Assembly: GCA_029027265.1 (NCBI GenBank)
Contig: CP093061.1
Coordinates: 2,604,001-2,668,000, forward strand
DNA from: Sulfurospirillum_A sp029027265
Lineage (GTDB): Bacteria; Campylobacterota; Campylobacteria; Campylobacterales; Sulfurospirillaceae
Direction: 5' to 3'
DNA: 64,000 bases
In this document: in pieces, positions 36,886 through 45,528 of the stretch
Layout of the letters: every line of letters starts with the position of its first letter
Numbering within the stretch: the stretch's first letter is position 1
Notes under the pieces: model-generated
The model's input: only the letters and a program-made list of their open reading frames with translations
Told to the model about the DNA's origin: nothing
Databases searched by the model: none
Translations under genes and position numbers: made by a program

Positions 36886-37830
36886 GACCTCTCCTAAAAC
36901 ACTAAACATCAACCCCCTTAAAGAGTACTATTTATAGGCTTTGCATCAAGATTAACTATAGCACAGATAAGATTCATCCTTAAACCGAACATCTTTCGTC
37001 TATTTCTATATGGGTATTTAGTGATTTTAAACACTTTGATTTTTGCATTATTTGCTCAACAATAATTCGTGTAGATGATAATTTACGATTCTCTTTTTTA
37101 TTTTCTTTTGTAAGTGGGTTTAGTTTTGTTCTCTTGTTTGGTATGTGAGAGTTTAGACATATTTTATCAATACCCATGTAACCTAAATCAGCAAGAACCT
37201 TACTCAATATTATCTTTCTTGTAGCCTTGCTTTGTTTAAAGAGTTTAAAGTCATATATTCTACCTTTATCAACAGTCACTGCAAGTATTTTACCTGTTGA
37301 TGTTGTAATTATTTGTGTTTTTTGAGTATGCTTCTTCTTTTTACCTGAGTAGTATAGTTTTTGCTTTTTTTTGGTCTTTCACACTGGCTCTCAGTTACAT
37401 CTACAACGACTACTTCAATCTCATTAGCATCATCTACTGGTATTGAATGTTTTAGAGTTTGTAGATGGAATTGTGGCTCTTTTATTAGGATTTTTTCAAT
37501 CTTACTAACGATGTAATGAGCTGTAGATTCACTTACTTCATAATCCACACCAAGATGTTTAAATGTTCTATATTCCCTATAGTATTCAAGCATCATTAGT
37601 GTCTCATCATTTGCAGATAGAGATTTAGTTGTTCCACCTTTGGTTTTATTTTGGTGATAATGTTTTCTAAGTATTTTTACCATCTCTTTAAAGGTGTCTC
37701 TTTTTACGCCTACTACTCTTCTAAAGTCTTCATCTCTTAGTTTATTTACTTTACGATATTTTATTGTTTTTGCCATACATTACTTAAGCAAATTTTAATC
37801 CTTATATTATTGGGGGTTTTAGGAGAGGTC
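36886..37830 (-). mobile_element. IS5-family (IS427-like) element, copy 3
   Basis: 945 bp. Terminal repeats GACCTCTCCTAAAACAC and GACCTCTCCTAAAACCC, TA duplication at 36884-36885 and 37831-37832. Same two-frame design as copies 1 and 2 but a distinct sequence, so three different IS5-type elements are present, not three copies of one. Confidence 0.88.
36918..37776 (-). pseudogene. IS5-family transposase with an inactivating frameshift (copy 3)
   Basis: First frame 37309-37776 (VSESTAHYIVSKIEKIL, VVDVTESQCERPKK), slippery A8 near 37372, second frame KQKLYYSGKKKKHTQKTQ, LADLGYMGIDK and IIVEQI. There one base is missing: the product runs off into KSKCLKSLNTHIEIDE, while the correct continuation AKIKVFKITKYPYRNRRKMFGLRMN lies in the next frame to 36918. 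The element is therefore dead in cis. Confidence 0.8.
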
Positions 37831-37860
37831 TAATTATAATCTATTGACTTCTAAATGCTA

Positions 37861-38956
37861 GGGACTGTAAAGAATTCTGTGTCAATTAGATAAAATGTTG
37901 AACACAGAAGGATTTACAAATGAAGATAGAAATAAATATAGCAGATTTTGCAGCACAACTCAAAGCTGGTAAAGGTATTAGTGGTAAAGATGGTGCCTTA
38001 ACAATTAATCAAACAACTTACAGAGATGGCTTTACAAGCCGAGCTCGAAACTCACTTATCTCAAGACCTTGAGAGAAATCGTAAAAATGGCACAAGTTCT
38101 AAAACAATGAAATCAGCTAATGGTACTTTTGAGTTAGATACAACAAGAGACCGTAGCGGTAGCTTTGAACCAGAACTTGTTAAAAAAAATCAAACCCATA
38201 TGTCAGATGAATTAGAATCAAAAATGCTTTCTTTATTTGCATTAGGCAATAGCTATTCACAAATAGCAGATTACATTGAAGATATGTATGGTGTACACTT
38301 CTCTAAACCAGCTATTACAGCCATAACTGACAAACTAATACCACAAAGCTTGAAGAGTGGAAGAAAAGACCTCTAGACTCAATATATCCATTTGTTTATC
38401 TTGATGTAATTCACTACAAAGTAAGAGATGAAGGTCAATATGTCTCAAAAGCTTTTTATACAGTTCTTGGAGTAAACCTTGAAGGTAAAAAAGAGATATT
38501 AGGACTTTATCTCAATGAGAGTGAAGGAGCTAAGTTTTGGTTACAGGTACTTACTGACTTGCAGAACCGTGGAGTAGAAGATATACTCATAGCATCAGTA
38601 GATGGACTTAAAGGCTTTCCTGAAGCTATAAATGCAGTATTCCCAGAGACAGAAGTTCAACTCTGTATAGTTCATCAAATCCGTAATAGCTTAAAATATG
38701 TAGGTTCTCAATACCAAAAACAATTTGCTAATGAATTAAAGAAAGTTTATCAAGCTTTTACTAAAGAAGAAGCTGAATTTAAACTCGATAAATTAGAAGA
38801 AAAATGGGGTAAAAAATACCCTATTGTGTTTGAGTCTTGGAGAAATAAGTGGGATAATTTATCTAACTATTTTAAGTATGCAGAGCCTATTAGAAGAGTA
38901 ATTTATACTACTAATATCATTGAATCAGTTCATCGCCAGTTTAGGACTCTTACTAC
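37861..38956 (+). mobile_element. IS256-family element, right end lost
   Basis: The left end begins GGGACTGTAAAGAATTCTGTG, the typical IS256 terminal repeat, right after the stub gene. The right part is cut off where the IS4-like copy B begins (38957). No matching right end or rest of the transposase follows copy B, so sequence was lost by deletion or rearrangement. Confidence 0.82.
37920..38956 (+). pseudogene. IS256-family transposase, frameshifted and truncated
   Basis: Starts MKIEINIADFAAQLKAGKG, then shifts frame near 38003 before MALQAELETHLSQDLERN; shifts again near 38352 before RPLDSIYPFVYLDVIHYK (first Asp). The second Asp lies in ILIASVDGLKGFPEAI and the zinc-like CIVHQIRNS motif follows. 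The frame ends in VHRQFRTLT at the insertion of the IS4-like copy B, losing the C terminus. This is a classical IS256 mutator-type transposase, different from the zinc-ribbon variant at 10.8-11.9 kb. Confidence 0.85.
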
Positions 38957-38998
38957 CTGACCTTACGCACAAGGAATCAAAGTTGCTTTAAAAGTTGC

Positions 38999-40064
38999 AT
39001 GAAAATAAATCACATAGAACTCTATACAGATTATTTAATAAGCGGTAGTGGTTACGCTACAGCAACAGGGTTGTCATCAATGACAAATGGTTCAGTAAGT
39101 CATGATTAGATAACACGGTTCTTATCAAAAAATGAATTTACTTCAAAAGATTTATGGAGACAAGTTAAAAGAACAGTAAGAGAGATACAGAGTGAAGAAG
39201 CATGTCTTATCTTTGATGATACAATTCAAGAGAAAAAGTGGACAGATGAGAGTGATATCATGTGCTGGCACTTTGATCATACAGTAGGTAAATCTGTTCG
39301 AGGTATCAATATGCTCAATGCTTTGTACTACAGTAATGAAGTATCAATTCCAGTAGCTTTTGAAACCGTAGAAAAACCTATCCAGTTTAGTGACATTAAA
39401 ACAAGAGAAGTAAAACGTTCATCAGAAGTTACAAAAAATCAATTGATGAGAGATATGATTCAAGTGGCTATTAACAATCAACTAAAATTTCACTATGTCC
39501 TTGGTTTGGAGCAAAAGAAAACTTTGAATTTATAGCCAAACGAAAAAAAGAGTTTATTGCTGCACTCAAAAGTAATCGTCTCTTTTCAAAAAGTTTAGAG
39601 AATAAATATGCAGGTAAGTTCACAAGGGTAGATGAACTGGAATTATCAGATAAGCAATCAGTACGAGGCTATCTAAAGGGCTATGATAAAGAAGTCATTA
39701 TAGTGCGCCGAGTCTTTACAAACAAAGATGGAAGTATAGGTATTTTAAATTTGATATGTAGTGATATCACACTTGATGGCGACACTATCTCAACAATCTA
39801 TGAAAAATGATGGCTGGGTACCCCTTGAGGGTGAAAGTTGAAGAGTTTCATAAATCACTTAAACATAATATTGATTTAGCAAAATCACCAACAAAGATCA
39901 TTCGAACACAAAGTAATCATATCTTTTTATCAGTGCTGTCTTTTTTTAAGCTTGAATGTTTGAAAATTAAACATAAAATGAACCACTTTGCCATTAGAAC
40001 AAAACTGTTAATCAGAGCTAATCAGGTGGCTTATTCAGAATTACAACTTTTGAAGGGTGCGTAA
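38999..40064 (+). pseudogene. IS4-like DDE transposase, inactivated (copy B)
   Basis: From the ATG at 38999: TAG at 39107-39109 (after VSHD), loss of about 10 nt around the second catalytic Asp near 39505, a TGA in the Y-R-E-K region near 39807, and a 20-nt insertion (39814-39833). Fragments MCWHFDHTVGKSVRG and VKVEEFHKSLKHNI are still open. The same lesions exist in copy A, so they predate the second copy, which must have been mobilised in trans or duplicated by recombination. Confidence 0.82.
39814..39833 (+). repeat. 20-nt insertion inside the IS4-like transposase (copy B)
   Basis: CTGGGTACCCCTTGAGGGTG between the TGG codon and AAAGTTGAAGAG, identical to that in copy A (9981-10000) and 17 of 20 identical to the one in the IS256-type transposase (11078-11097). 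Confidence 0.7.
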
Positions 40065-40070
40065 GGTCAG

Positions 40071-40228
40071 TTATTTAAAATATTTTAAAAACAAGCTTCA
40101 GTAAAATTTGAAATTACATATTTTGAATACTCTATTCGAATTCCTTCAATAGCATATGTATCAAGCCAAACTTGTAAAGATAAAACTGCCAAATTAATGC
40201 AATCTTCTTCTACTGCTTCTCTAATCAT
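40071..40228 (-). pseudogene. GNAT acetyltransferase fragment, 3' end removed by the IS4-like copy B
   Basis: From the ATG at 40228: MIREAVEEDCINLAVLSLQ and then VWLDTYAIEGIRIEYSKYV, the typical N terminus of a GCN5-related N-acetyltransferase, about 50 residues. A TAA follows FTEACF, and the IS begins at 40070. The acetyl-CoA binding motif is missing, so it is not functional. Upstream AAGGAAAT is a good ribosome binding site. Confidence 0.65.
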
Positions 40229-40376
40229 TAATTTCCTTCACAACATAACGGTGAGGCTAAGCACCATTAAGATTATTTGTTATACTTTTCAACAAACGGT
40301 AACGTTCAACTACTTATTCAATCCAGATTATAACACAAGCACAATTAATTCACATAGAAAAGCTCAATCATCTTAG

Positions 40377-40793
40377 CTACCTTATGGAATCTTTTTTAAA
40401 CTCTGCTATCCAGTAGCTATTAAAACTTTTGTTTAATTTTACGAAGTATTCAAGAGGAGCAAACTGATTAATTGTTGCTGTGAACAAAACTAGTGTAATC
40501 ACAAGAGCTATACTCATCTCTTTTGTAAAAATAATCATCTTTTTTGCTCTATTTTTCAGGTAGGCTTTTATGGGTTTGATGTTTATAAAAATATGAATTA
40601 TACCTGCAACAGTAAAAACTACCATAAAAACTATATGCAGAGCTTGCCACTGCATCTTGTCTAGTCCTAACATTTCCCACTTTATCATCATGGAGAGTCT
40701 ACCAAAAGGAGATATAAACTCAGCCACACCACTAACAACCATAATCATAAATGAAAAAAGCATCACAAACGAAGTTATTTTTCTTAACATCAC
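40377..40793 (-). CDS. DUF4405-type four-helix membrane protein
   Basis: 138 residues with three to four membrane helices: about 7-24, 46-66 (QALHIVFMVVFTVAGIIHIFIN) and 87-105. The His residues in ALHIVFM and GIIHIFIN are spaced as possible axial haem ligands, as in DUF4405 (flavinylation-associated cytochrome-like) proteins. It may be a small membrane cytochrome b. No partner gene adjoins. It is separated from xth by 44 nt. Confidence 0.65.
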   Translation of the reverse strand: MMLRKITSFVMLFSFMIMVVSGVAEFISPFGRLSMMIKWEMLGLDKMQWQALHIVFMVVFTVAGIIHIFINIKPIKAYLKNRAKKMIIFTKEMSIALVITLVLFTATINQFAPLEYFVKLNKSFNSYWIAEFKKDSIR

Positions 40794-40837
40794 ACAACCT
40801 ATAATTTTTAGTGATATTATATATAATTTATTTTAAT

Positions 40838-41611
40838 CTAAACTTTAAGAGTTAAGCTAATTGGGCAATGGTCACTTCCTAAAATGTCATCAAGTATATC
40901 TGCATCTACAATGTTCTCTTTCAAGTCTTCAGAAACGTAAAAGTAATCAATTCTCCAGCCTACGTTATTGGCTCTTGCATTAGCACGGTACGACCACCAA
41001 CTGTATCTGTCTTTTAGGTCATCATGAACATGTCTAAAAGTGTCAATGTAACCATGAGAAAGAAGCTTGTCTATCCACTCTCTCTCCATCTTTAAAAAAC
41101 CAGATGTATTCTCATTAGCTTTTGGGCGAGCTATGTCTATCTCAGTATGAGCCGTGTTTACATCACCACAAATAACTATAGATTTACCCTCTTTTTTGAG
41201 GGCTTCAATATGCTCTAAAAATCTGTCATAAAAAGCCATTTTGTATTCTAAGCGTTCTTCATTTCTTTGTCCATTTGGAAAGTAGACATTAAAAAATGCT
41301 ATATTATCAAAATGGTACTCGTTTATGCGTCCTTCATCTAATATATCTACGTCTTTTGCAGTCTCTACATGTAAAGATTCTATATCACTAAAAACAGCAA
41401 CTCCAGATTGTCCTTTTTTTGAAGAGGAGTTTACATGTAACTCTTTAAAATCTTTTTCAAATATAGTTTTTGGAATTTGTTCAGCTTCAGCTTTAATTTC
41501 TTGAAGTGCTAAAAAATCTACATCTTTTTCATCTATCCACTTTAGAGCCTCTTTTTTATCAACTGCTCTTATGCCGTTTACATTCCATGATATAAAGGTT
41601 AAATTTTTCAT
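40838..41611 (-). CDS. xth: exodeoxyribonuclease III (AP endonuclease)
   Basis: 257 residues. Endonuclease/exonuclease/phosphatase fold motifs: SWNVNGIRAV, FLALQEIKAE, CGDVNTAHTEIDIARP, WRIDYFYVS and the terminal GSDHCPI. Cuts abasic sites and 3' blocks in base-excision repair. Together with nfo near the right end, two AP endonucleases of different families are encoded in this window. Abuts pflA with a 1-nt gap. Contains two TACATGTA words, both in the LHV frame. Confidence 0.94.
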   Translation of the reverse strand: MKNLTFISWNVNGIRAVDKKEALKWIDEKDVDFLALQEIKAEAEQIPKTIFEKDFKELHVNSSSKKGQSGVAVFSDIESLHVETAKDVDILDEGRINEYHFDNIAFFNVYFPNGQRNEERLEYKMAFYDRFLEHIEALKKEGKSIVICGDVNTAHTEIDIARPKANENTSGFLKMEREWIDKLLSHGYIDTFRHVHDDLKDRYSWWSYRANARANNVGWRIDYFYVSEDLKENIVDADILDDILGSDHCPISLTLKV

Positions 41612-41612
41612 T

Positions 41613-43991
41613 TTAAAGTAACTTCAAATTTTGTTCACAGATGTCTTTCCATGAACTCTCTATCTTAACTTCTTTACATTTCATAAAATACTCTTTTGCA
41701 TCTTCATTTTTATTTAATTTCATACTAAGTTCTCCAGCATTGTAATAAGCTCTCGTTTGTTGCTTCAGAGAGATTTTCTTCTCTAACAGTCCCTCAGCTA
41801 TAACTAGAGCTTCTTTTGTCTTTTCTAGCCTTTGTAAGGCTCCTATGAGGCTAAGTTCAACATCTGGTGTATATATATTGCTTTTATGCTTTTTTTGTAG
41901 TGCTACTATCTTATTTGCATACTCTCTTAGTAACAAATCGTTTCTATCAGCCCTAGCACGTTGCACTATCTTTATGTAAACATCACTATTTTTAAGCTTC
42001 TTTGGATTGTTTTTCTCTATCTGCTTCGCTATATCAATTGCTTTCTCAAGCTTATCTAATTTCATTAAAGAGAAAAACAACATTTGTAAAGTATCACTTT
42101 GTGTTTTAGTTTTCAAAGATTTTGACATCTTTATAACATCTTCACCAACGCTTACTACATTTGCATGTTTACTAAGTTTGTAAAGACTCAAAAGATACTT
42201 TTGCATCCACTCATTTCTGCTTTTTAATTTTCCCTCTTTTATATAGTTTTCGCTAAGATTTTTTGCTCTTGTATATCTCGATGTTCTTATAAAACATTCA
42301 AAAACTTTCTTACTATCAAACTTCTCTAAATCTAATTTATATTTCTCTATATAGCTTACTGCTTGGCTACATTTATCTTCTTTTAAAGCTAAAACAACAA
42401 GGGTACTTGAAGCTGTTGTTACATATTTGCTTGTTGTATTGTTTTCACTTATGTACTCTAAAGCACTTTGCATTTTTAGAACATCTTCATATCTTTTTTG
42501 AGAAAGTAGAAGTTTCACTTTTTCTACTACTGCTTTATCGCCTATCTTATTCTGGTATTTTTCTATAAGCTCGTCATAGTAGTTTGCAAGTTTTGTTTCG
42601 TTTGTCTCATTAAGCTCAAAAAACAGTTCATCAAGACTTGTCTGCACATCATCTTTATAATCACCATATTTGTACTCTTCTAAATACTGTTGTAATCTAT
42701 CGTAAGCCTCTTTTATATCATTGGCTTTTGCATGCCATAAACCGCTATCTCTGACTAAAAATTCTCTACTTTCATCACTTTTTTTCAAATCAGGTATAAG
42801 AACATCAGTTACTTTTGCAGCAACATCATAAAGCATATTTTTAGCTAGTTTTTGGGCTAACGCATAGGACTCTTCTCTATCTTTTAAAAGATACTCGTGA
42901 TTTGCTTCTAAAACTTTAAGTAAGTACTCTCTTGCCTTATCAGTTTTTCCCCTGTTCATCTCTTTATTGCTCAACCGAATAGCCGCTTCAGCCGCTATGT
43001 CCAAATCTTTTGCAGAGTATAGAACATCGAGATAGAGTTTTATAGCTTGTTCTTTCTTTCTTGAGTTATACAAAGAATCGGCAAATGCCAAAATTGCTTT
43101 TCTAGTAAATGGACTATCTTCATGCTCAGTTATAAGTATGTCCATGAAGTAGTTTGCATCTGATTTAGAACCCATCTTCAAATATGCTTTAGCTATAAGC
43201 ATTAAAACTTCTGGAATACTATCATCAGAAGGAAATGATTTTATCCAAGCCTTTCCCTCATTTACTATATTGTTACTATCAAACTTCTCTTCCATTTTTT
43301 CATTTTTTTCATCAATACCCATCTCTATTGCTCGTAAACGATAGAGCATAAACTCACTTTTAAAAATGGTTTGTGGATATTTTTTTACAACATTTAGACT
43401 ATCTTCTACAACATCCAAATACTTTTCATTGTTAAAACTCTTTTTAAGCTTCAAATATAGTTTTATATCTTTACTCTGAACATAAGAAATTGGTGCACCA
43501 TTAAGATCAAGTGCTCCAATATATGGTTTGACATTTTTTGAATACATAATAGGGAAGTTTATCTTCTCATTTGATATTTTTTTTGGAAATGGTGATTTTT
43601 CATAGAGCAATATACTCCAGTGTTTGATGGTTCCTTGTTTTACTTTATCACTCACTTCTGCATCAATAAACAAAGAGTTTTTAATTATGACTAATTTAGA
43701 TTTTACTTTAGGCTCAATTCTTAAATAAAATTCTTTATCTTTTTCTAAAAAATCTATATTTACTAAAGACATTTTTTTAGGTTCTATTGGAGTTTTCACT
43801 ATTTTTTTAAATCTACATAGATATATTTTTTTATCTAAGTTTTGTGGTATAACTTGACAATCAATGGGCTCATCATCCTCTACATGTAAAACCGCATATG
43901 CTTTTCCACCTTCTTTTGCACTGTTAAGAACTATAGTAAGAGAGAAAAGTTGGCTTGTAAAAAGTATTAAAAGTAGTAGTTTTTTTTTCAT
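41613..43991 (-). CDS. pflA: flagellar motor protein PflA (TPR protein)
   Basis: 792 residues, very near the 788 of Campylobacter jejuni PflA. Signal peptide (KKKLLLLILFTSQLFS), a beta-rich N-terminal part and a long all-helical region of TPR-like repeats (about 200-790; AIKLYLDVLYSAKDLDIAAE, ALVIAEGLLEKKISLKQQ). PflA is part of the periplasmic medial disk of the epsilonproteobacterial flagellar motor. The gene order nuoN-pflA is the same as in C. jejuni. A terminator lies between the two; a TATAAT at 43999-44004 is very close to the ATG, so a leaderless transcript is possible. Confidence 0.85.
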   Translation of the reverse strand: MKKKLLLLILFTSQLFSLTIVLNSAKEGGKAYAVLHVEDDEPIDCQVIPQNLDKKIYLCRFKKIVKTPIEPKKMSLVNIDFLEKDKEFYLRIEPKVKSKLVIIKNSLFIDAEVSDKVKQGTIKHWSILLYEKSPFPKKISNEKINFPIMYSKNVKPYIGALDLNGAPISYVQSKDIKLYLKLKKSFNNEKYLDVVEDSLNVVKKYPQTIFKSEFMLYRLRAIEMGIDEKNEKMEEKFDSNNIVNEGKAWIKSFPSDDSIPEVLMLIAKAYLKMGSKSDANYFMDILITEHEDSPFTRKAILAFADSLYNSRKKEQAIKLYLDVLYSAKDLDIAAEAAIRLSNKEMNRGKTDKAREYLLKVLEANHEYLLKDREESYALAQKLAKNMLYDVAAKVTDVLIPDLKKSDESREFLVRDSGLWHAKANDIKEAYDRLQQYLEEYKYGDYKDDVQTSLDELFFELNETNETKLANYYDELIEKYQNKIGDKAVVEKVKLLLSQKRYEDVLKMQSALEYISENNTTSKYVTTASSTLVVLALKEDKCSQAVSYIEKYKLDLEKFDSKKVFECFIRTSRYTRAKNLSENYIKEGKLKSRNEWMQKYLLSLYKLSKHANVVSVGEDVIKMSKSLKTKTQSDTLQMLFFSLMKLDKLEKAIDIAKQIEKNNPKKLKNSDVYIKIVQRARADRNDLLLREYANKIVALQKKHKSNIYTPDVELSLIGALQRLEKTKEALVIAEGLLEKKISLKQQTRAYYNAGELSMKLNKNEDAKEYFMKCKEVKIESSWKDICEQNLKLL

Positions 43992-44005
43992 GCAAGCATT
44001 ATATC

Positions 44006-44037
44006 AAAAAAGAAGTGACTCTCGCCACTTCTTTTTT
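44006..44037 (-). terminator. intrinsic terminator of the nuo operon
   Basis: Perfect 12-bp stem: AAAAAAGAAGTG, 8-nt loop, CACTTCTTTTTT, four bases beyond the nuoN stop. The stem and T-run are symmetric. It separates the nuo operon from pflA. Confidence 0.85.
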
Positions 44038-44040
44038 ATG

Positions 44041-45528
44041 CTAAAACCCGCTAAGAGTTACGTAAAAAGTTATAATATCTAAAAGTGGCTCGACTAAAAC
44101 TACTGAAATTGATGTAGCAACAACAGCAAACCCAATAATAACTTTTAGAGTGGTAGAGGTATTACTAGTATAAATAGCCTCATCAGTACCTACAGGCTCT
44201 TTTAAGAACATATAAACTATAAGCTTCATATAGTAATAAACTGCCATAGCACTATTTAGTGCCATAATAATCGCTAAAACGATAAAGCCACTATTTATTG
44301 CCGCACTCATAAGGTATAATTTTCCCCAAAAAACAGAGAATGGAGGCATACCTGCAAGAGCGAACATGAAAATTCCCATAATTACCGCATTTGCTGGCAT
44401 AACTTTTATCATACCAGAGAATTTTGAAAATGGGTGCTGGTATCTTTCATGCCAAAGGTTTTTTCTGTGTCTAGTTGCCCAAAGCATAGTAAATGCTCCA
44501 AGGTTAGCAAACATAAACAGAATCCAGTAAAGGAACAATCCAGCATTTGCTTCAGTTGTTCCAATGAGCACTGCTGACATAACAAAACCAGCATGAGCAA
44601 TTGAGCTAAAAGCAAGCATACGTTTTACATCTTCTTGAACAAGTGCAACAATATTTCCAAAAGTCATAGTTAAAACAACTGTTATATAAAGTATATTTTC
44701 TAACCAAACTACACCTGAACCTATTAGCATCTCAAAAAGTCTAATCGTAACTACAAAACCTGCTATTTTTGGAACTATTGACATATAACCAGCTAAGGCA
44801 GAAGAGCTACCCTCATAAACATCTGGTGTCCATGTATGAAAAGGAACCATTGAGAGTTTAAATCCTAAAGCACCTATCATAAACACTGTTCCTGCGAGAA
44901 CAGCGACTAATGGCTCAAAATTTCTTGATTGTAAAGCTTCAGCTATTTGATGAATCTCTATACTTCCTGTAAGTGTATAAAATATCAAAGCACTCATTAC
45001 ATAAAAACCAGCTGCAAGTGCTCCCATAGTAAAGTACTTAATAGCTGCTTCATGTGCTTTTGGACGGTTGTGCATTGCAATCATAGTGTAAAGTGAAAGT
45101 GAAGCAGTCTCAAGTCCAATGAAAATCAAAATTAGATTGTCACTTGAAACCATAAACTGAAAACCAGCAATCATAAACAGGAATAGTGCATAAAACTCTG
45201 CCATTGCAAACTCTTGAAAACGACGTCCTCCAAGAGCAAGTGGAACAAACAGAGCTGAAGTAACTAAAATAATGATTTGCGTAAGAAGAGCAATTCCATC
45301 AACTAAAACAACATCAAAAAAGCCTCTACTTGCTCCGTTGTAACCTAAAACTGCTCCAAGTGAAAGTAGTATAAAAAGTACTGTTAATACTGTATAAAAA
45401 CTTCTTGAAAGATTTTTTGTTACTAAATCTATAATTATGATAGACAAAGCTCCCAAAATTGTTATTACCATTGGTAGAAGTGAAGTGAAATTTAGAGCTA
45501 CAAAGTCTATACTGATTGGTTCTATCAT
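44041..45528 (-). CDS. nuoN: NADH-quinone-oxidoreductase-type complex I subunit N
   Basis: 495 residues, about 14 membrane helices. Antiporter-like core motifs are LSLYTMIAMHNRPKAHEAAIKYF, KLSMVPFHTWTPDVYEGS (Lys and His of the proton channel) and VALVQEDVKRMLAFSSIAHAG. One of three antiporter-like proton pumping subunits. Start overlaps the nuoM stop by one base. Last gene of the operon, followed by a terminator. Confidence 0.95.
   Translation of the reverse strand: MIEPISIDFVALNFTSLLPMVITILGALSIIIIDLVTKNLSRSFYTVLTVLFILLSLGAVLGYNGASRGFFDVVLVDGIALLTQIIILVTSALFVPLALGGRRFQEFAMAEFYALFLFMIAGFQFMVSSDNLILIFIGLETASLSLYTMIAMHNRPKAHEAAIKYFTMGALAAGFYVMSALIFYTLTGSIEIHQIAEALQSRNFEPLVAVLAGTVFMIGALGFKLSMVPFHTWTPDVYEGSSSALAGYMSIVPKIAGFVVTIRLFEMLIGSGVVWLENILYITVVLTMTFGNIVALVQEDVKRMLAFSSIAHAGFVMSAVLIGTTEANAGLFLYWILFMFANLGAFTMLWATRHRKNLWHERYQHPFSKFSGMIKVMPANAVIMGIFMFALAGMPPFSVFWGKLYLMSAAINSGFIVLAIIMALNSAMAVYYYMKLIVYMFLKEPVGTDEAIYTSNTSTTLKVIIGFAVVATSISVVLVEPLLDIITFYVTLSGF

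Larger units (their letters stand above)
36870..37860 (+). pseudogene. stub of a destroyed gene (13 codons) cut by two IS elements
   Basis: AAAGGAGC seven bases before an ATG at 36870 opens a frame MHSST that is interrupted at TA 36884 by an IS5-type element. On the other side (37833-37860) the rejoined frame reads NYNLLTSKC and meets the end of an IS256 remnant at 37861. Only the start signal and about 13 codons survive; the gene cannot be identified. Confidence 0.5.
38957..40070 (+). mobile_element. IS4-like insertion sequence, copy B
   Basis: 1114 bp with terminal repeats CTGACCTTACGCAC (38957-38970) and GTGCGTAAGGTCAG (40057-40070). Opposite orientation to copy A. Differences to copy A are few, for example LAKSPTKII here against LAKSLTKTI there. 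Left flank is a truncated IS256, right flank a truncated acetyltransferase gene, and there is no visible target duplication. Confidence 0.88.

Noticed and set aside
38999..40064. Recoding of TAG and TGA (pyrrolysine, selenocysteine or readthrough) in the IS4-like transposase
   Set aside because: The same gene also lacks the second catalytic Asp and has two frame changes, so readthrough would not restore an active enzyme.
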